A stretch of DNA of 5,576 nucleotides from an uncultured Rikenella sp. Lineage in GTDB: Bacteria; Bacteroidota; Bacteroidia; Bacteroidales; Rikenellaceae. The stretch is taken from the NCBI RefSeq assembly GCF_910579375.1, contig NZ_CAJTUJ010000123.1, forward strand, positions 1 through 5,576, in the 5' to 3' direction. The translations under genes and the position numbers were made by a program. Below are positions 1-5,553 of this stretch, one piece after another (the stretch's first letter is position 1; each line of letters begins with the position of its first letter). The notes under the pieces were generated by a model. The model saw only the letters and a program-made list of their open reading frames with translations. It did not search any database and had not been told where the DNA came from.

Positions 1-41
1 CCGCGCGGGCCGAAGCCTCCCGCAGCGGAGGCCCGCAACTG
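1..41 (-). repeat. GC-rich edge repeat, left copy (inverted relative to 5513-5553)
   Basis: Read on the minus strand, this segment aligns without gaps to plus-strand 5513-5553, with 33 of 41 bases identical by my hand count. The last 12 bases (CGGCCCGCGCGG) match exactly. The copy may continue beyond the window start. It looks like one member of an interspersed intergenic repeat family, and its function is unknown. Confidence 0.55.
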
Positions 42-52
42 ACGTTGCTGTG

Positions 53-67
53 GGCCCCGCAGGCTTC
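53..67 (+). repeat. 15-base direct repeat, copy 1
   Basis: GGCCCCGCAGGCTTC occurs exactly here and again at 335-349. Both copies lie in the noncoding region upstream of cassette 1. Similarity beyond the core is weak, so this is probably a shared piece of the local repeat family and not a defined protein-binding site. Confidence 0.5.
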
Positions 68-191
68 AACCCGTTAAGGCAATTGCATTTTCGCAAGTTC
101 GATCGCGTCCCCGCTGGCGGCGAGCTATGACTGTAGTCCGAGAGCGAATAGCTAAGTCCCCGTGTCAACGGTCGGCCCGCAGCCCCCAGAT

Positions 192-248
192 GCGGAGGGC
201 CGAAATACTCCGCTCGCGCTTCGTATTCGTTCTCCGCTGGCTGCGGCC
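192..248 (-). repeat. GC-rich edge repeat, second left copy (inverted relative to 5479-5529)
   Basis: On the minus strand, two blocks match the right-edge element in the same order. Block 248-234 matches 5479-5493 at 14 of 15 bases, and block 206-192 matches 5515-5529 at 13 of 15. The gap between the blocks is 27 bases here and 21 at the right edge. Just upstream on the same strand lie a small hairpin (296-284) and a motif resembling CAGAAGCAC, which also appear at the right edge. That supports a composite repeat of several modules. Confidence 0.5.
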
Positions 249-334
249 GAAAACGCATTTCGCAGAATAGGCAGTGCTTCTGTGGCTCTTCGAGCCGCCG
301 GGCGATAAATGGGCTTTGCTTATGCAACCCTTTA

Positions 335-349
335 GGCCCCGCAGGCTTC
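335..349 (+). repeat. 15-base direct repeat, copy 2
   Basis: This is an exact second copy of GGCCCCGCAGGCTTC, first seen at 53-67 and lying 282 bases downstream of it in the same orientation. It is part of the same repeat-rich intergenic region. Confidence 0.5.
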
Positions 350-375
350 GTCCGCTTGAACTGAGAGCAAGTAGC

Positions 376-392
376 GCAGTTCGTAGAACCGC
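376..392. repeat. Small hairpin related to the one at 5550-5566
   Basis: GCAGTTC and GAACCGC flank a three-base loop and form a seven-base stem with one imperfect pair. Its reverse complement matches the perfect hairpin at 5550-5566 except at one base, so it is another shared module of the edge repeats. No T-tract follows, so it is not a convincing intrinsic terminator. Confidence 0.4.
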
Positions 393-468
393 CAATCTGT
401 TCGCCCAAGCTTTTGCAACTCGTCGGAGCTCGTTGCACTCACCACTGGCAGCGACCCGCACAAACCCC

Positions 469-651
469 GCCCCGGGCTTCCTCGACTACCCCTCAGGCGA
501 ATCAGGCCTCGTCGGCAGCGCCGGATTCAGCTGGGCCTCCACAGTCAACGACAGTAGTAGCATGGACTTGAATTTCACGTCGCAATACCTCGGCACCAGC
601 ACCTCGAACGGCCGTGCCTTCGGTCATCAGTTGCGCTGCCTCTCGGAATAA
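469..651 (+). pseudogene. FISUMP C-terminal cassette 1 (silent fragment)
   Basis: Sixty codons plus TAA give a protein that starts APGFLDY, has the core FSWAS and MDLNF, and ends HQLRCLSE. This is the layout of the C-terminal third of the FISUMP family (TIGR02145-like): Gly-Tyr-Arg, a Ser-Gly-x-Leu step, a Trp-Ser-Ser-like strand, a hydrophobic strand, and a closing Arg-Cys. Family members are normally much longer, and the N-terminal portion is absent. The frame stays open upstream to an ATG at 274, but the intervening translation is not FISUMP-like, so I do not accept that start. The variant has Phe-Leu where cassettes 2-4 have Tyr-Arg. It ends only 18 bases before the convergent sulfatase stop. 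I infer a silent donor or relic, not a translated gene. Confidence 0.7.
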
Positions 652-653
652 AC
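631..653 (+). repeat. Conserved cassette 3' end, copy 1
   Basis: This 23-base block spans the last six codons, the stop and two further bases. It is shared with 4714-4736, 5113-5135 and 5395-5417. All four copies are identical except one wobble base (C here, T, T and G in the others). Leu and Ser codons are never varied and the identity runs past the stop, which suggests nucleotide-level constraint or recent recombination. Confidence 0.75.
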
Positions 654-669
654 AGGGCCCTACACACAG

Positions 670-2295
670 CTACCGGAGCCGAGACCCTCCCCCCGACTCT
701 CCCACCACCTTCCGCGCCCGTCGGTCGAGCCGGATCCGGTACGGCGACCCGTCCGGCCACACACACCACTCGTTTCGTGCCACATTCCACGGCACCTGCG
801 CCCCCATCCGCCTCAGCTCCGCCGTGAGCCGCTTCGCCATCCGTTCCCGGCGTTTCTGCTGACGCGGATTCTCCGCATGGTCTATTTTTTCGAAAATATC
901 CTCCCGGAGATTGAACAACGCCGTCCGTTCCGTGTCATAGAAATAGATCAGCTTCCAGTCCCCGATCCGAATCGAACTGTGCGGCGCAATCCCGTCCCCC
1001 TCCGCATCCCACATATTCGGGAAATGCCACATCAGCGGATGCTTCCGCCCCATCGCCGCATCCCCCCTCAGAAGCGGCACCAGACTCTGCCCGTCGATCC
1101 GCTGCACCGTTTTCGACCAATCTCCCCCTGCCATCTCGACCACCGTCGGCATCAGGTCGCAGATCGCCACCGGCACCAGACAATTCGTCCCCCCCTCCGT
1201 AACCCCCGGCCACTCGACCATCATCGGCACCCGCGTCCCCCCCTCCATCGCCGACCCCTTGCCGCTTCGGAGCGGGAAATTCTGGGTTCCCGGCCTTCCC
1301 CCGCGTCCCCACGCCGCCAACCCCCCGTTGTCCGACAGGAAAATAACCACCGTATTCCGGTCGACCCCCTTTTCCTTCAAGTAGTCGCGCAAATCGCCCA
1401 GACTTTTGTCCATCCCCTCGATCAACGCCGCGTAAGCCGCCTCCCTCGGATCGAGCCCCGCCTTCTCATACTTCGCATAGAACCGCGTGTCCCGATCCAG
1501 CGGCACATGCACCGCATAGTGGCTCATGTAGAGAAAAAACGGCTGATCCAGCCATAACGCCGTATCGATCTGCTTTTTCGCCTCGCGCGTCAACGCCTCC
1601 GTCACGAAGATATCCTCCCCCCAGTACTTCTCCAACCCCGGCACCGCAAACGGACTCTGTTGCTCCTCCCCCGGCCTGTTTCCGAAATTGTTTTCGCCCA
1701 GATACGAAGCCAATCCCCCCGCCGCATGCCCCGCGACATTGACATCGAACCCCAGCGTCAACGGATCCGCCCCCGGCGTCTCCATCGCCCCGAAATGAGC
1801 CTTTCCCACCAGAATCGTGCGATATCCGGCCTCCCGCAAGAGCTCCGGCAGCATCGTCGCATACGTCGTCCGCGGTACCCCCGGCGTAGCCGCGATTCCG
1901 TTCACATTCCACTCCGGCCACCTCAGCAGCGGGCTCTCCGGATCCGGCCCCCGATCCTTGTACAACGTCCAGTTCGTGACCCGATGCGCCGCCGGATTCA
2001 TCCCCGTCATGAGGCTGACCCTCGACGGCGAACTGACCGCCGAAGCATAGGCATTGGTGAACTTCAGCGCATTCCGCGCCATCCGTTCCATCTGCGGCGT
2101 GCGATACCTCCGATTCAGCTCCGTGGTATCGTGCCAGAACGGCACCGACGTATCCTGCCACCCCATGTCATCCACCAGAAAGAGCAGGATGTTGGGTTTA
2201 TCGCCCTGCCTCGCCTCCTGCGCCAACGCCCTCCCGTCGTTCCCCGCGGCAACCGCCGAGAGCCCGAGGAGCGAGAAAAAAAGACCAGATTTCAT
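670..2295 (-). CDS. Secreted S1-family sulfatase (S-type, formylglycine-dependent)
   Basis: This 541-residue hydrolase should remove sulfate esters from carbohydrates in the periplasm or at the cell surface. Residues 1-25 form a signal peptide, with likely cleavage after Arg-Ala-Leu-Ala. The metal site begins at D42-D43 (VDDMGW). The sulfatase signature S88-S-P-S-R92, followed by VSLMTG, places serine at the position converted to formylglycine, so activation would need the radical-SAM maturase anSME, which is not in the window. Other family motifs are G164-K165-A-H167, H259 and H263 (MSHYAVHVP), S321-D322-N323-G-G, and K346 with E351-G-G-T-R355. The C-terminal subdomain (about 415-510) includes a WKLIYFY strand and an LFNL motif. 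Length is usual for the family and the gene appears intact. The substrate is not readable from sequence; host mucin or glycosaminoglycan sugars are plausible in a gut Bacteroidetes. It is divergent from relA, and no sus genes lie beside it. Confidence 0.93.
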   Translation of the reverse strand: MKSGLFFSLLGLSAVAAGNDGRALAQEARQGDKPNILLFLVDDMGWQDTSVPFWHDTTELNRRYRTPQMERMARNALKFTNAYASAVSSPSRVSLMTGMNPAAHRVTNWTLYKDRGPDPESPLLRWPEWNVNGIAATPGVPRTTYATMLPELLREAGYRTILVGKAHFGAMETPGADPLTLGFDVNVAGHAAGGLASYLGENNFGNRPGEEQQSPFAVPGLEKYWGEDIFVTEALTREAKKQIDTALWLDQPFFLYMSHYAVHVPLDRDTRFYAKYEKAGLDPREAAYAALIEGMDKSLGDLRDYLKEKGVDRNTVVIFLSDNGGLAAWGRGGRPGTQNFPLRSGKGSAMEGGTRVPMMVEWPGVTEGGTNCLVPVAICDLMPTVVEMAGGDWSKTVQRIDGQSLVPLLRGDAAMGRKHPLMWHFPNMWDAEGDGIAPHSSIRIGDWKLIYFYDTERTALFNLREDIFEKIDHAENPRQQKRRERMAKRLTAELRRMGAQVPWNVARNEWCVWPDGSPYRIRLDRRARKVVGESGGGSRLR

Positions 2296-2316
2296 CCGTC
2301 ACACCGAATTAAGTCG

Positions 2317-2324
2317 TAAATTTG
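2317..2324 (+). promoter_or_regulatory. Candidate Bacteroidetes -7 element for relA
   Basis: TAAATTTG fits the Bacteroidetes housekeeping -7 consensus TAnnTTTG exactly. It lies about 50 bases before the chosen relA ATG, which would give a short leader of roughly 40 bases. I could not find a well-spaced -33 TTG, so the call is tentative. A weaker minus-strand match, TATATTTC (2353-2346), could serve the sulfatase gene. The two elements would share the 77-base divergent region. Confidence 0.4.
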
Positions 2325-2372
2325 AGTGCAAGTTACGAAATTCCCGAAATATACATCCCCCTCTCTCCCGCC

Positions 2373-4538
2373 ATGAACCTCTACCGCGACTTTCTGACCT
2401 ATATCCGCACCACCTTCAGCGCCTCCTCCTGCGACGAGATCCGGCGCGCCCTGCACACCGCCGTCCGCAGCCTGAGCGACCTGAAACGCTACGACGGCAC
2501 CCCCTTCGTTTTCCACAGCATCCAGACCGCCCGGATCGTCGCCGAAGAGATCGGCCTCGGCCGTAACTCCGTGATCTCGACCCTGCTGCACGACGTCGCC
2601 CGGCTCGGCAGAATGCCCCTTCCGGAGATCGCGGCCGCCTACGGCCCCGAGTGCGCCGGCATCCTCCGCGGCCTCAACCACATCTCCGCCGTCGACCCCA
2701 AGACCTCGACCCTCCAGGCCGACAACTTCCGCGAACTGATCGTCTCCTACTCCACCGACCCCCGCGTCATCCTCATCAAGATGGCCGACCGGCTCGAAGT
2801 GATGCGCGCCCTGGAGAGCTTTCCCGAGCTCAAACGCAACAAAAAAGCCTGGGAGACCCTGAACCTCTACTCCCAGCTGGCCCACAAACTCGGCCTCTAC
2901 GGCATCAAATCCGAGATGGAAGACCTCTCGCTGAAATACCTCGAACCCCGCGAGTACGACCACATCGTACGCAAGCTCAGCGAAAGCGACGCCGCCCGAC
3001 AAGCCTTCATCGCCACCTTCGTCCGCCCCATCGAAGATCGCCTCCGCGCCCTCGGCATCCGCTACAAACTCAAGAGCCGCACCAAATCCATCTACTCCAT
3101 CTGGCGGAAGATGCGGAAACAGCGCGTCCCCTTCGAAGAGGTCTACGACCTGTTCGCCATCCGGATCATCATCGACTGCCCCCCCGATCAGGAGAAGATG
3201 CAGTGCTGGTCGGTATATTCCGTCGTGACCGACTTCTACACCCCCAACCCCGACCGGATGCGCGACTGGATCTCGATTCCGAAATCCAACGGCTACGAAT
3301 CGCTCCACACCACCGTCGTGACCCCCCAGGGCCGGTGGGTCGAAGTCCAGATCCGCACCCGGCGGATGGACGAAGTCGCCGAACGCGGCGTCGCCGCCCA
3401 CTGGCGCTACAAAGGCGTCGGCGGCGGAGGCCTCGGGAGCGAACAATGGCTCGCCCGCCTGCGCGAGATCGTCGAGACCACCGCAGCCGCCGAGACCATC
3501 GAAGAACGCTTCGACCTCGCCCTGAGCAGCAACGAAGTCTTCGTCTTCACCCCCACCGGCGACCTCCGCAAACTTCGCGAGGGCTCCACCGTACTGGACT
3601 TCGCCTTCGACATCCACTCCAACCTCGGTATGACCTGCACCGGCGGTCGGATCAACGGACGCAACGTCTCCCTCCGCGAACGTCTGCGCAACGGCGACGT
3701 CGTCGAGATCGTCACCTCCAAGACCCAGCGTCCCCGCGCCGGCTGGCTCGACATCGTCGTGACCTCGAAAGCCAAAGCGAAAATCAAACAGATCCTGCGC
3801 GACGACCAGGCCCGGAGCGCCCAGCTCGGAAAAGAGGAGCTGGAGCGGAAAGTGAAGAACTGGAAACTCCCCCTGACCATCGAAGAGGCCGTGACCGCCC
3901 TGTCGAAATACTATAAAGTCAAGACCGGCTTCGAAGTCTACGCCCTGATATCGGAGCAACGCCTCCCGATGGGCGAAGTGAAAGAGCTCCTGACCGACGC
4001 CGCCTCGGGTCGCCTTCCCGCGCCTGAGATTCAGCCCCGTCGCGCCAAGTCCGCCCCCTCGGCGTCCGGCGACGACCGCAGCGGCGACTGCCTGGTGATC
4101 GACGAAACCCTGCGCGACGTGGAGTACAAGTTAGGCGGCTGCTGCCACCCGATCCTGGGCGACCCGATTTTCGGCTTCGTGACCGTCCACAGCGGGATCA
4201 CCATCCACCGCACCGACTGTCCGAACGCCAAGCGGCTTCGGGAAGAGTACCCCTACCGGGTGCTGAGCGCGCGTTGGCGCGAGACGACCTCGAACGGGGC
4301 CTTTCTGGCGACGATTCGTGTTACCGGCGACGACCTCCCGGGTTTGGCCGGTCGCATCACCGATCTGGTCTCCCAGGAACTGAAACTCAACATCCGTTCC
4401 CTGTCATTCGGCGTCCAGCGGGGGATGATGCAGGGCCAGCTTTCGATCGAAGTGAAAGGCGCCCAAGCCGTCGACATGGTGATCCATAAGATCAAGCGGC
4501 TGAAAGGGATCGTACGCGTCTTCCGGGTGAACAGTTAG
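2373..4538 (+). CDS. relA: RelA/SpoT-family (p)ppGpp synthetase, full length, HD hydrolase site degenerate
   Basis: This 721-residue enzyme of the stringent response makes (p)ppGpp from ATP and GTP/GDP in the cytoplasm. I use the ATG at 2373 because the upstream TTG (2322) overlaps the likely promoter. Domains in order are a pseudo-HD domain (about 35-190), synthetase (about 220-345), TGS (387-449), helical linker, Cys-rich zinc-finger-like segment with C590-C591-H592 and H612/C616, and ACT (644-721). Synthetase residues are intact: R236, K238, S242, Y258-D259, R264, Y308, H312 and E324-V-Q-I-R328. In the HD domain R39, H48, H73-D74 and D139 remain, but the Glu-Asp pair after the HD motif reads R77-L78, and the Asn of the DRLxNMR motif is V143. 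Hydrolase activity is therefore probably lost. The loop before Y308 is R295-M-R-D298, nearer the RxKD of bifunctional enzymes than the ExDD of RelA. The symbol rests on predicted function. No terminator is visible. Confidence 0.93.
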   Translation: MNLYRDFLTYIRTTFSASSCDEIRRALHTAVRSLSDLKRYDGTPFVFHSIQTARIVAEEIGLGRNSVISTLLHDVARLGRMPLPEIAAAYGPECAGILRGLNHISAVDPKTSTLQADNFRELIVSYSTDPRVILIKMADRLEVMRALESFPELKRNKKAWETLNLYSQLAHKLGLYGIKSEMEDLSLKYLEPREYDHIVRKLSESDAARQAFIATFVRPIEDRLRALGIRYKLKSRTKSIYSIWRKMRKQRVPFEEVYDLFAIRIIIDCPPDQEKMQCWSVYSVVTDFYTPNPDRMRDWISIPKSNGYESLHTTVVTPQGRWVEVQIRTRRMDEVAERGVAAHWRYKGVGGGGLGSEQWLARLREIVETTAAAETIEERFDLALSSNEVFVFTPTGDLRKLREGSTVLDFAFDIHSNLGMTCTGGRINGRNVSLRERLRNGDVVEIVTSKTQRPRAGWLDIVVTSKAKAKIKQILRDDQARSAQLGKEELERKVKNWKLPLTIEEAVTALSKYYKVKTGFEVYALISEQRLPMGEVKELLTDAASGRLPAPEIQPRRAKSAPSASGDDRSGDCLVIDETLRDVEYKLGGCCHPILGDPIFGFVTVHSGITIHRTDCPNAKRLREEYPYRVLSARWRETTSNGAFLATIRVTGDDLPGLAGRITDLVSQELKLNIRSLSFGVQRGMMQGQLSIEVKGAQAVDMVIHKIKRLKGIVRVFRVNS

Positions 4539-4548
4539 ACCTGCTCCC

Positions 4549-4734
4549 GCCCCGGGCTACCGCGATTACGCATCAGGTAGACTGGTTGGCATCGCTACCA
4601 ACGGTTACAGTTATTCATCGACTCAGAGGCCGAGTTCCGGGTGTTTCTGGCTTGACTTCAAACCAACGTATCTCAATCCGAGTCACTCGGATCATCGTGC
4701 CTACAGTTTTCAGTTGCGTTGCCTCTCGGAATAA
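4549..4734 (+). pseudogene. FISUMP C-terminal cassette 2 (silent fragment)
   Basis: Sixty-one codons plus TAA encode a fragment that begins APGYRDYASG, carries YSYSS and WLDFKP in the middle, and ends FQLRCLSE. It matches the FISUMP C-terminal pattern but shares little with the other cassettes internally. The same frame has a TGA at 4528-4530, and no ATG, GTG or TTG lies between that stop and the cassette, so it cannot be translated alone as a FISUMP protein. The conserved 5' block begins at 4546, seven bases after the relA stop, so any relA read-through transcript would carry it as 3' sequence. It uses more T- and A-ending codons than relA. I infer a silent donor cassette or relic. Confidence 0.75.
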
Positions 4735-4736
4735 AC
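4714..4736 (+). repeat. Conserved cassette 3' end, copy 2
   Basis: This is the same 23-base block as at 631-653, with T at the single variable wobble base. The match with cassettes 3 and 4 extends left (GTTTTC) and right through AAACGG, so these three are more alike at the 3' edge than cassette 1. Confidence 0.75.
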
Positions 4737-4823
4737 GGAGAAACGCAACCGCGCAGGACGTTGCATGCGATTGCATTTCTTGAAAGTCAATCTTTTCTTT
4801 GCTCCGCTCGGGCCGCGGGGGCC

Positions 4824-4853
4824 CCTACTTTCTATTATGTGATAGAAAGTAGG
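4824..4853. repeat. Perfect 12-bp inverted repeat with 6-base loop
   Basis: CCTACTTTCTAT (4824-4835) pairs perfectly with ATAGAAAGTAGG (4842-4853) around the loop TATGTG. CTTTGC at 4797-4802 can also pair with GCAAAG at 4853-4858, giving a possible outer helix. No run of T follows on either side, so it is not a typical intrinsic terminator. Confidence 0.7.
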
Positions 4854-4864
4854 CAAAGAGCACA

Positions 4865-4900
4865 TTCAAGGGGGATTTACACCCCCCTTGAAAATCCCCC
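4865..4900. repeat. Two mutually exclusive hairpins
   Basis: TTCAAGGGGG (4865-4874) pairs with CCCCCTTGAA (4883-4892) over ten bases around an eight-base loop. Alternatively, GGGGGATTT (4870-4878) pairs with AAATCCCCC (4892-4900) over nine bases. The G-tract is shared, so only one stem can form at a time. Switch-like behaviour is possible, but three homopolymer-rich arms could also arise from a simple repeat. No downstream gene with a normal start is present. Confidence 0.55.
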
Positions 4901-4935
4901 GGCGATTCCTTTTTAAGAGAGGCAGCCCTTTACCC

Positions 4936-5133
4936 GCTCCGGGCTACCGCGACGCGGGTAATAACAAATTGTTCGGCGGATTAGGCAATACCGGTCGTGA
5001 AGGAACAATTTGGTCGGCTTCCGTAACGGACAAATCATACGGTATCTGTTCATACTTCACCGGAGCCGATCTTACTCCTAACAGTCCGGGTTACAATGGC
5101 CACGGTTTTCCGTTGCGTTGCCTCTCGGAATAA
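4936..5133 (+). pseudogene. FISUMP C-terminal cassette 3 (silent fragment, longest variant)
   Basis: Sixty-five codons plus TAA encode a fragment beginning APGYRDAGNN, with TIWSASV in the centre and ending GFPLRCLSE. Its core is four or five residues longer than those of cassettes 1, 2 and 4, and QLRC is changed to PLRC. The opening carries Cys-Ser-Tyr-Phe where cassettes 1 and 4 have Met-Asp-Leu. The frame is open upstream as far as a TTG inside the hairpin at 4888, after a stop at 4843-4845. That start lacks a ribosome site and would add only repeat-derived residues, so I do not use it. Codon use is richer in A and T than in relA, suggesting a different origin. I infer a silent cassette. 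Confidence 0.72.
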
Positions 5134-5135
5134 AC
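5113..5135 (+). repeat. Conserved cassette 3' end, copy 3
   Basis: This is the same 23-base block, identical to copy 2 including the wobble T. The base two before the block is C where the other copies have A, which is what changes Gln to Pro in this cassette. Confidence 0.75.
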
Positions 5136-5232
5136 GGGAAGGAGAGCCTTCTCCGGAACGATTGGGGACTTAGAATCCGGACTTATATTCGTTTCCTTAT
5201 TCTGATTTTGGAGACACTGAACCGCACGGGCC

Positions 5233-5415
5233 GCCCCGGGCTACCGCAACTACAATACAGGTTTGCTGAACCGCGTGGACAGTCATGGGTTCAGCTGGTC
5301 TGCCGCCACGAACGGCATCCGCGGCATGGACCTGAGTTTCGATCCCCAAGGACTCTACGCCAACGGCTCAGACGGTCGTGGTCACGGTTTTCAGTTGCGG
5401 TGCCTCTCGGAATAA
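5233..5415 (+). pseudogene. FISUMP C-terminal cassette 4 (silent fragment)
   Basis: Sixty codons plus TAA encode APGYRNYNTG, then FSWSA, MDLSFDP and GHGFQLRCLSE, the closest of the four to the usual FISUMP consensus. An in-frame TGA lies at 5218-5220, and the four codons between it and the cassette contain no start, so it cannot be expressed alone as a FISUMP domain. It follows cassette 3 after 99 bases of unremarkable sequence that hold no gene. FSWxS and MDLxF are shared with cassette 1, about 4.6 kb away across the sulfatase and relA genes. That suggests related donors on both sides. I infer a silent donor or relic. Confidence 0.75.
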
Positions 5416-5417
5416 AC
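5395..5417 (+). repeat. Conserved cassette 3' end, copy 4
   Basis: This is the same 23-base block with G at the single variable wobble base. It is followed by GGAGG. The identity of TGCCTCTCGGAATAAAC in all four copies is the most constant feature of the cassette family. Confidence 0.75.
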
Positions 5418-5478
5418 GGAGGAGAAGTACTCGCGGTGGGCAAAGGGCTGGAGTTACCCTAACTGGCTCGACTTTGGC

Positions 5479-5553
5479 GGCCGGAGCCAGCGGGGGCGCA
5501 ACGAGCATCGCGAAATTGCGGCCCTACGCCGGGGGTGGCTCCGGCCCGCGCGG
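5479..5553 (+). repeat. GC-rich edge repeat, right copy
   Basis: This composite element matches the minus strand of 192-248 in its first part (5479-5529) and the minus strand of 1-41 in its second part (5513-5553). It also contains an internal inverted repeat: GGCCGGAGCCA at 5479-5489 pairs with TGGCTCCGGCC at 5536-5546. No coding potential is evident. It is followed by a hairpin and by CAGAAGCAC, resembling the arrangement at 272-296. Confidence 0.55.

Larger units (their letters stand above)
1..466. other. Intergenic GC-rich repeat region without a credible gene
   Basis: I see no protein-coding gene here. Open frames exist on both strands, but their translations are rich in Arg, Ser and Ala, have no recognisable domain and look like frames left open by high GC. 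The stretch is a patchwork of short repeat modules: a minus-strand copy of an element also found at the right edge (1-41), a second related copy (192-248), a 15-base direct repeat (53-67 and 335-349), and small hairpins at 284-296 and 376-392. No tRNA or rRNA signature was recognised. It leads directly into FISUMP cassette 1. Confidence 0.6.
4735..4935. repeat. Spacer between cassettes 2 and 3, an inverted-repeat-rich element
   Basis: These 201 bases contain no credible gene. They hold a T-rich stretch (about 4786-4800), a GC palindrome (around 4810-4825) and two strong inverted repeats, listed separately. Translation gives short frames crossing the hairpins, which look spurious. The arrangement resembles an interspersed intergenic repeat or a small non-autonomous element. 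That is inference, because no terminal repeats or target duplication are evident. Confidence 0.5.

Noticed and set aside
165..461. 98-codon minus-strand frame in the left intergenic region
   Set aside because: Overlaps the repeat modules, is Arg/Ser-rich and has no domain. Part of its translation is shared with the noncoding right-edge repeat, so it is better explained as repeat DNA.
274..468. ATG at 274 as the start of a 125-residue protein ending in cassette 1
   Set aside because: The first 65 residues are not FISUMP-like and derive from repeat modules. There is no ribosome site or signal peptide, and the other cassettes plainly lack starts.
877..2319. Several plus-strand frames across the sulfatase gene
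   Set aside because: Pro/Arg/His-rich shadows of the sulfatase, which has all family motifs on the minus strand.
2651..3916. 421-codon plus-strand frame inside relA
   Set aside because: Arg/Pro/His-rich out-of-frame translation of relA, a usual GC-bias shadow.
2292..3959. Long open frame of 555 codons on the minus strand, antisense to relA
   Set aside because: It mirrors the C-ending codons of relA, which remove stops from the opposite strand. The translation is Gly/Val/Asp-rich with no domain, while the plus-strand frame has complete RelA/SpoT domains.
4824..4900. Intrinsic terminator for relA
   Set aside because: The stems are strong but lie almost 300 bases after the stop codon and are not followed by a T-tract.
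4888..5133. TTG-initiated 81-residue protein containing cassette 3
   Set aside because: The start lies within a hairpin arm, no ribosome site is visible and the extra residues come from the repeat element.
469..5415. CRISPR array or integron-like cassette array
   Set aside because: Repeated ends bracket coding fragments of about 60 codons, with irregular spacers of 99-201 bases and a 3.9-kb interruption. There are no short regular spacers, no cas genes, no integrase and no evident attC-type palindrome at the boundaries.
4586..5462. Short plus-strand frames at 4586-4783, 4719-4916 and 5118-5462
   Set aside because: They run through cassettes and spacers in frames other than the FISUMP frame and have no recognisable content.
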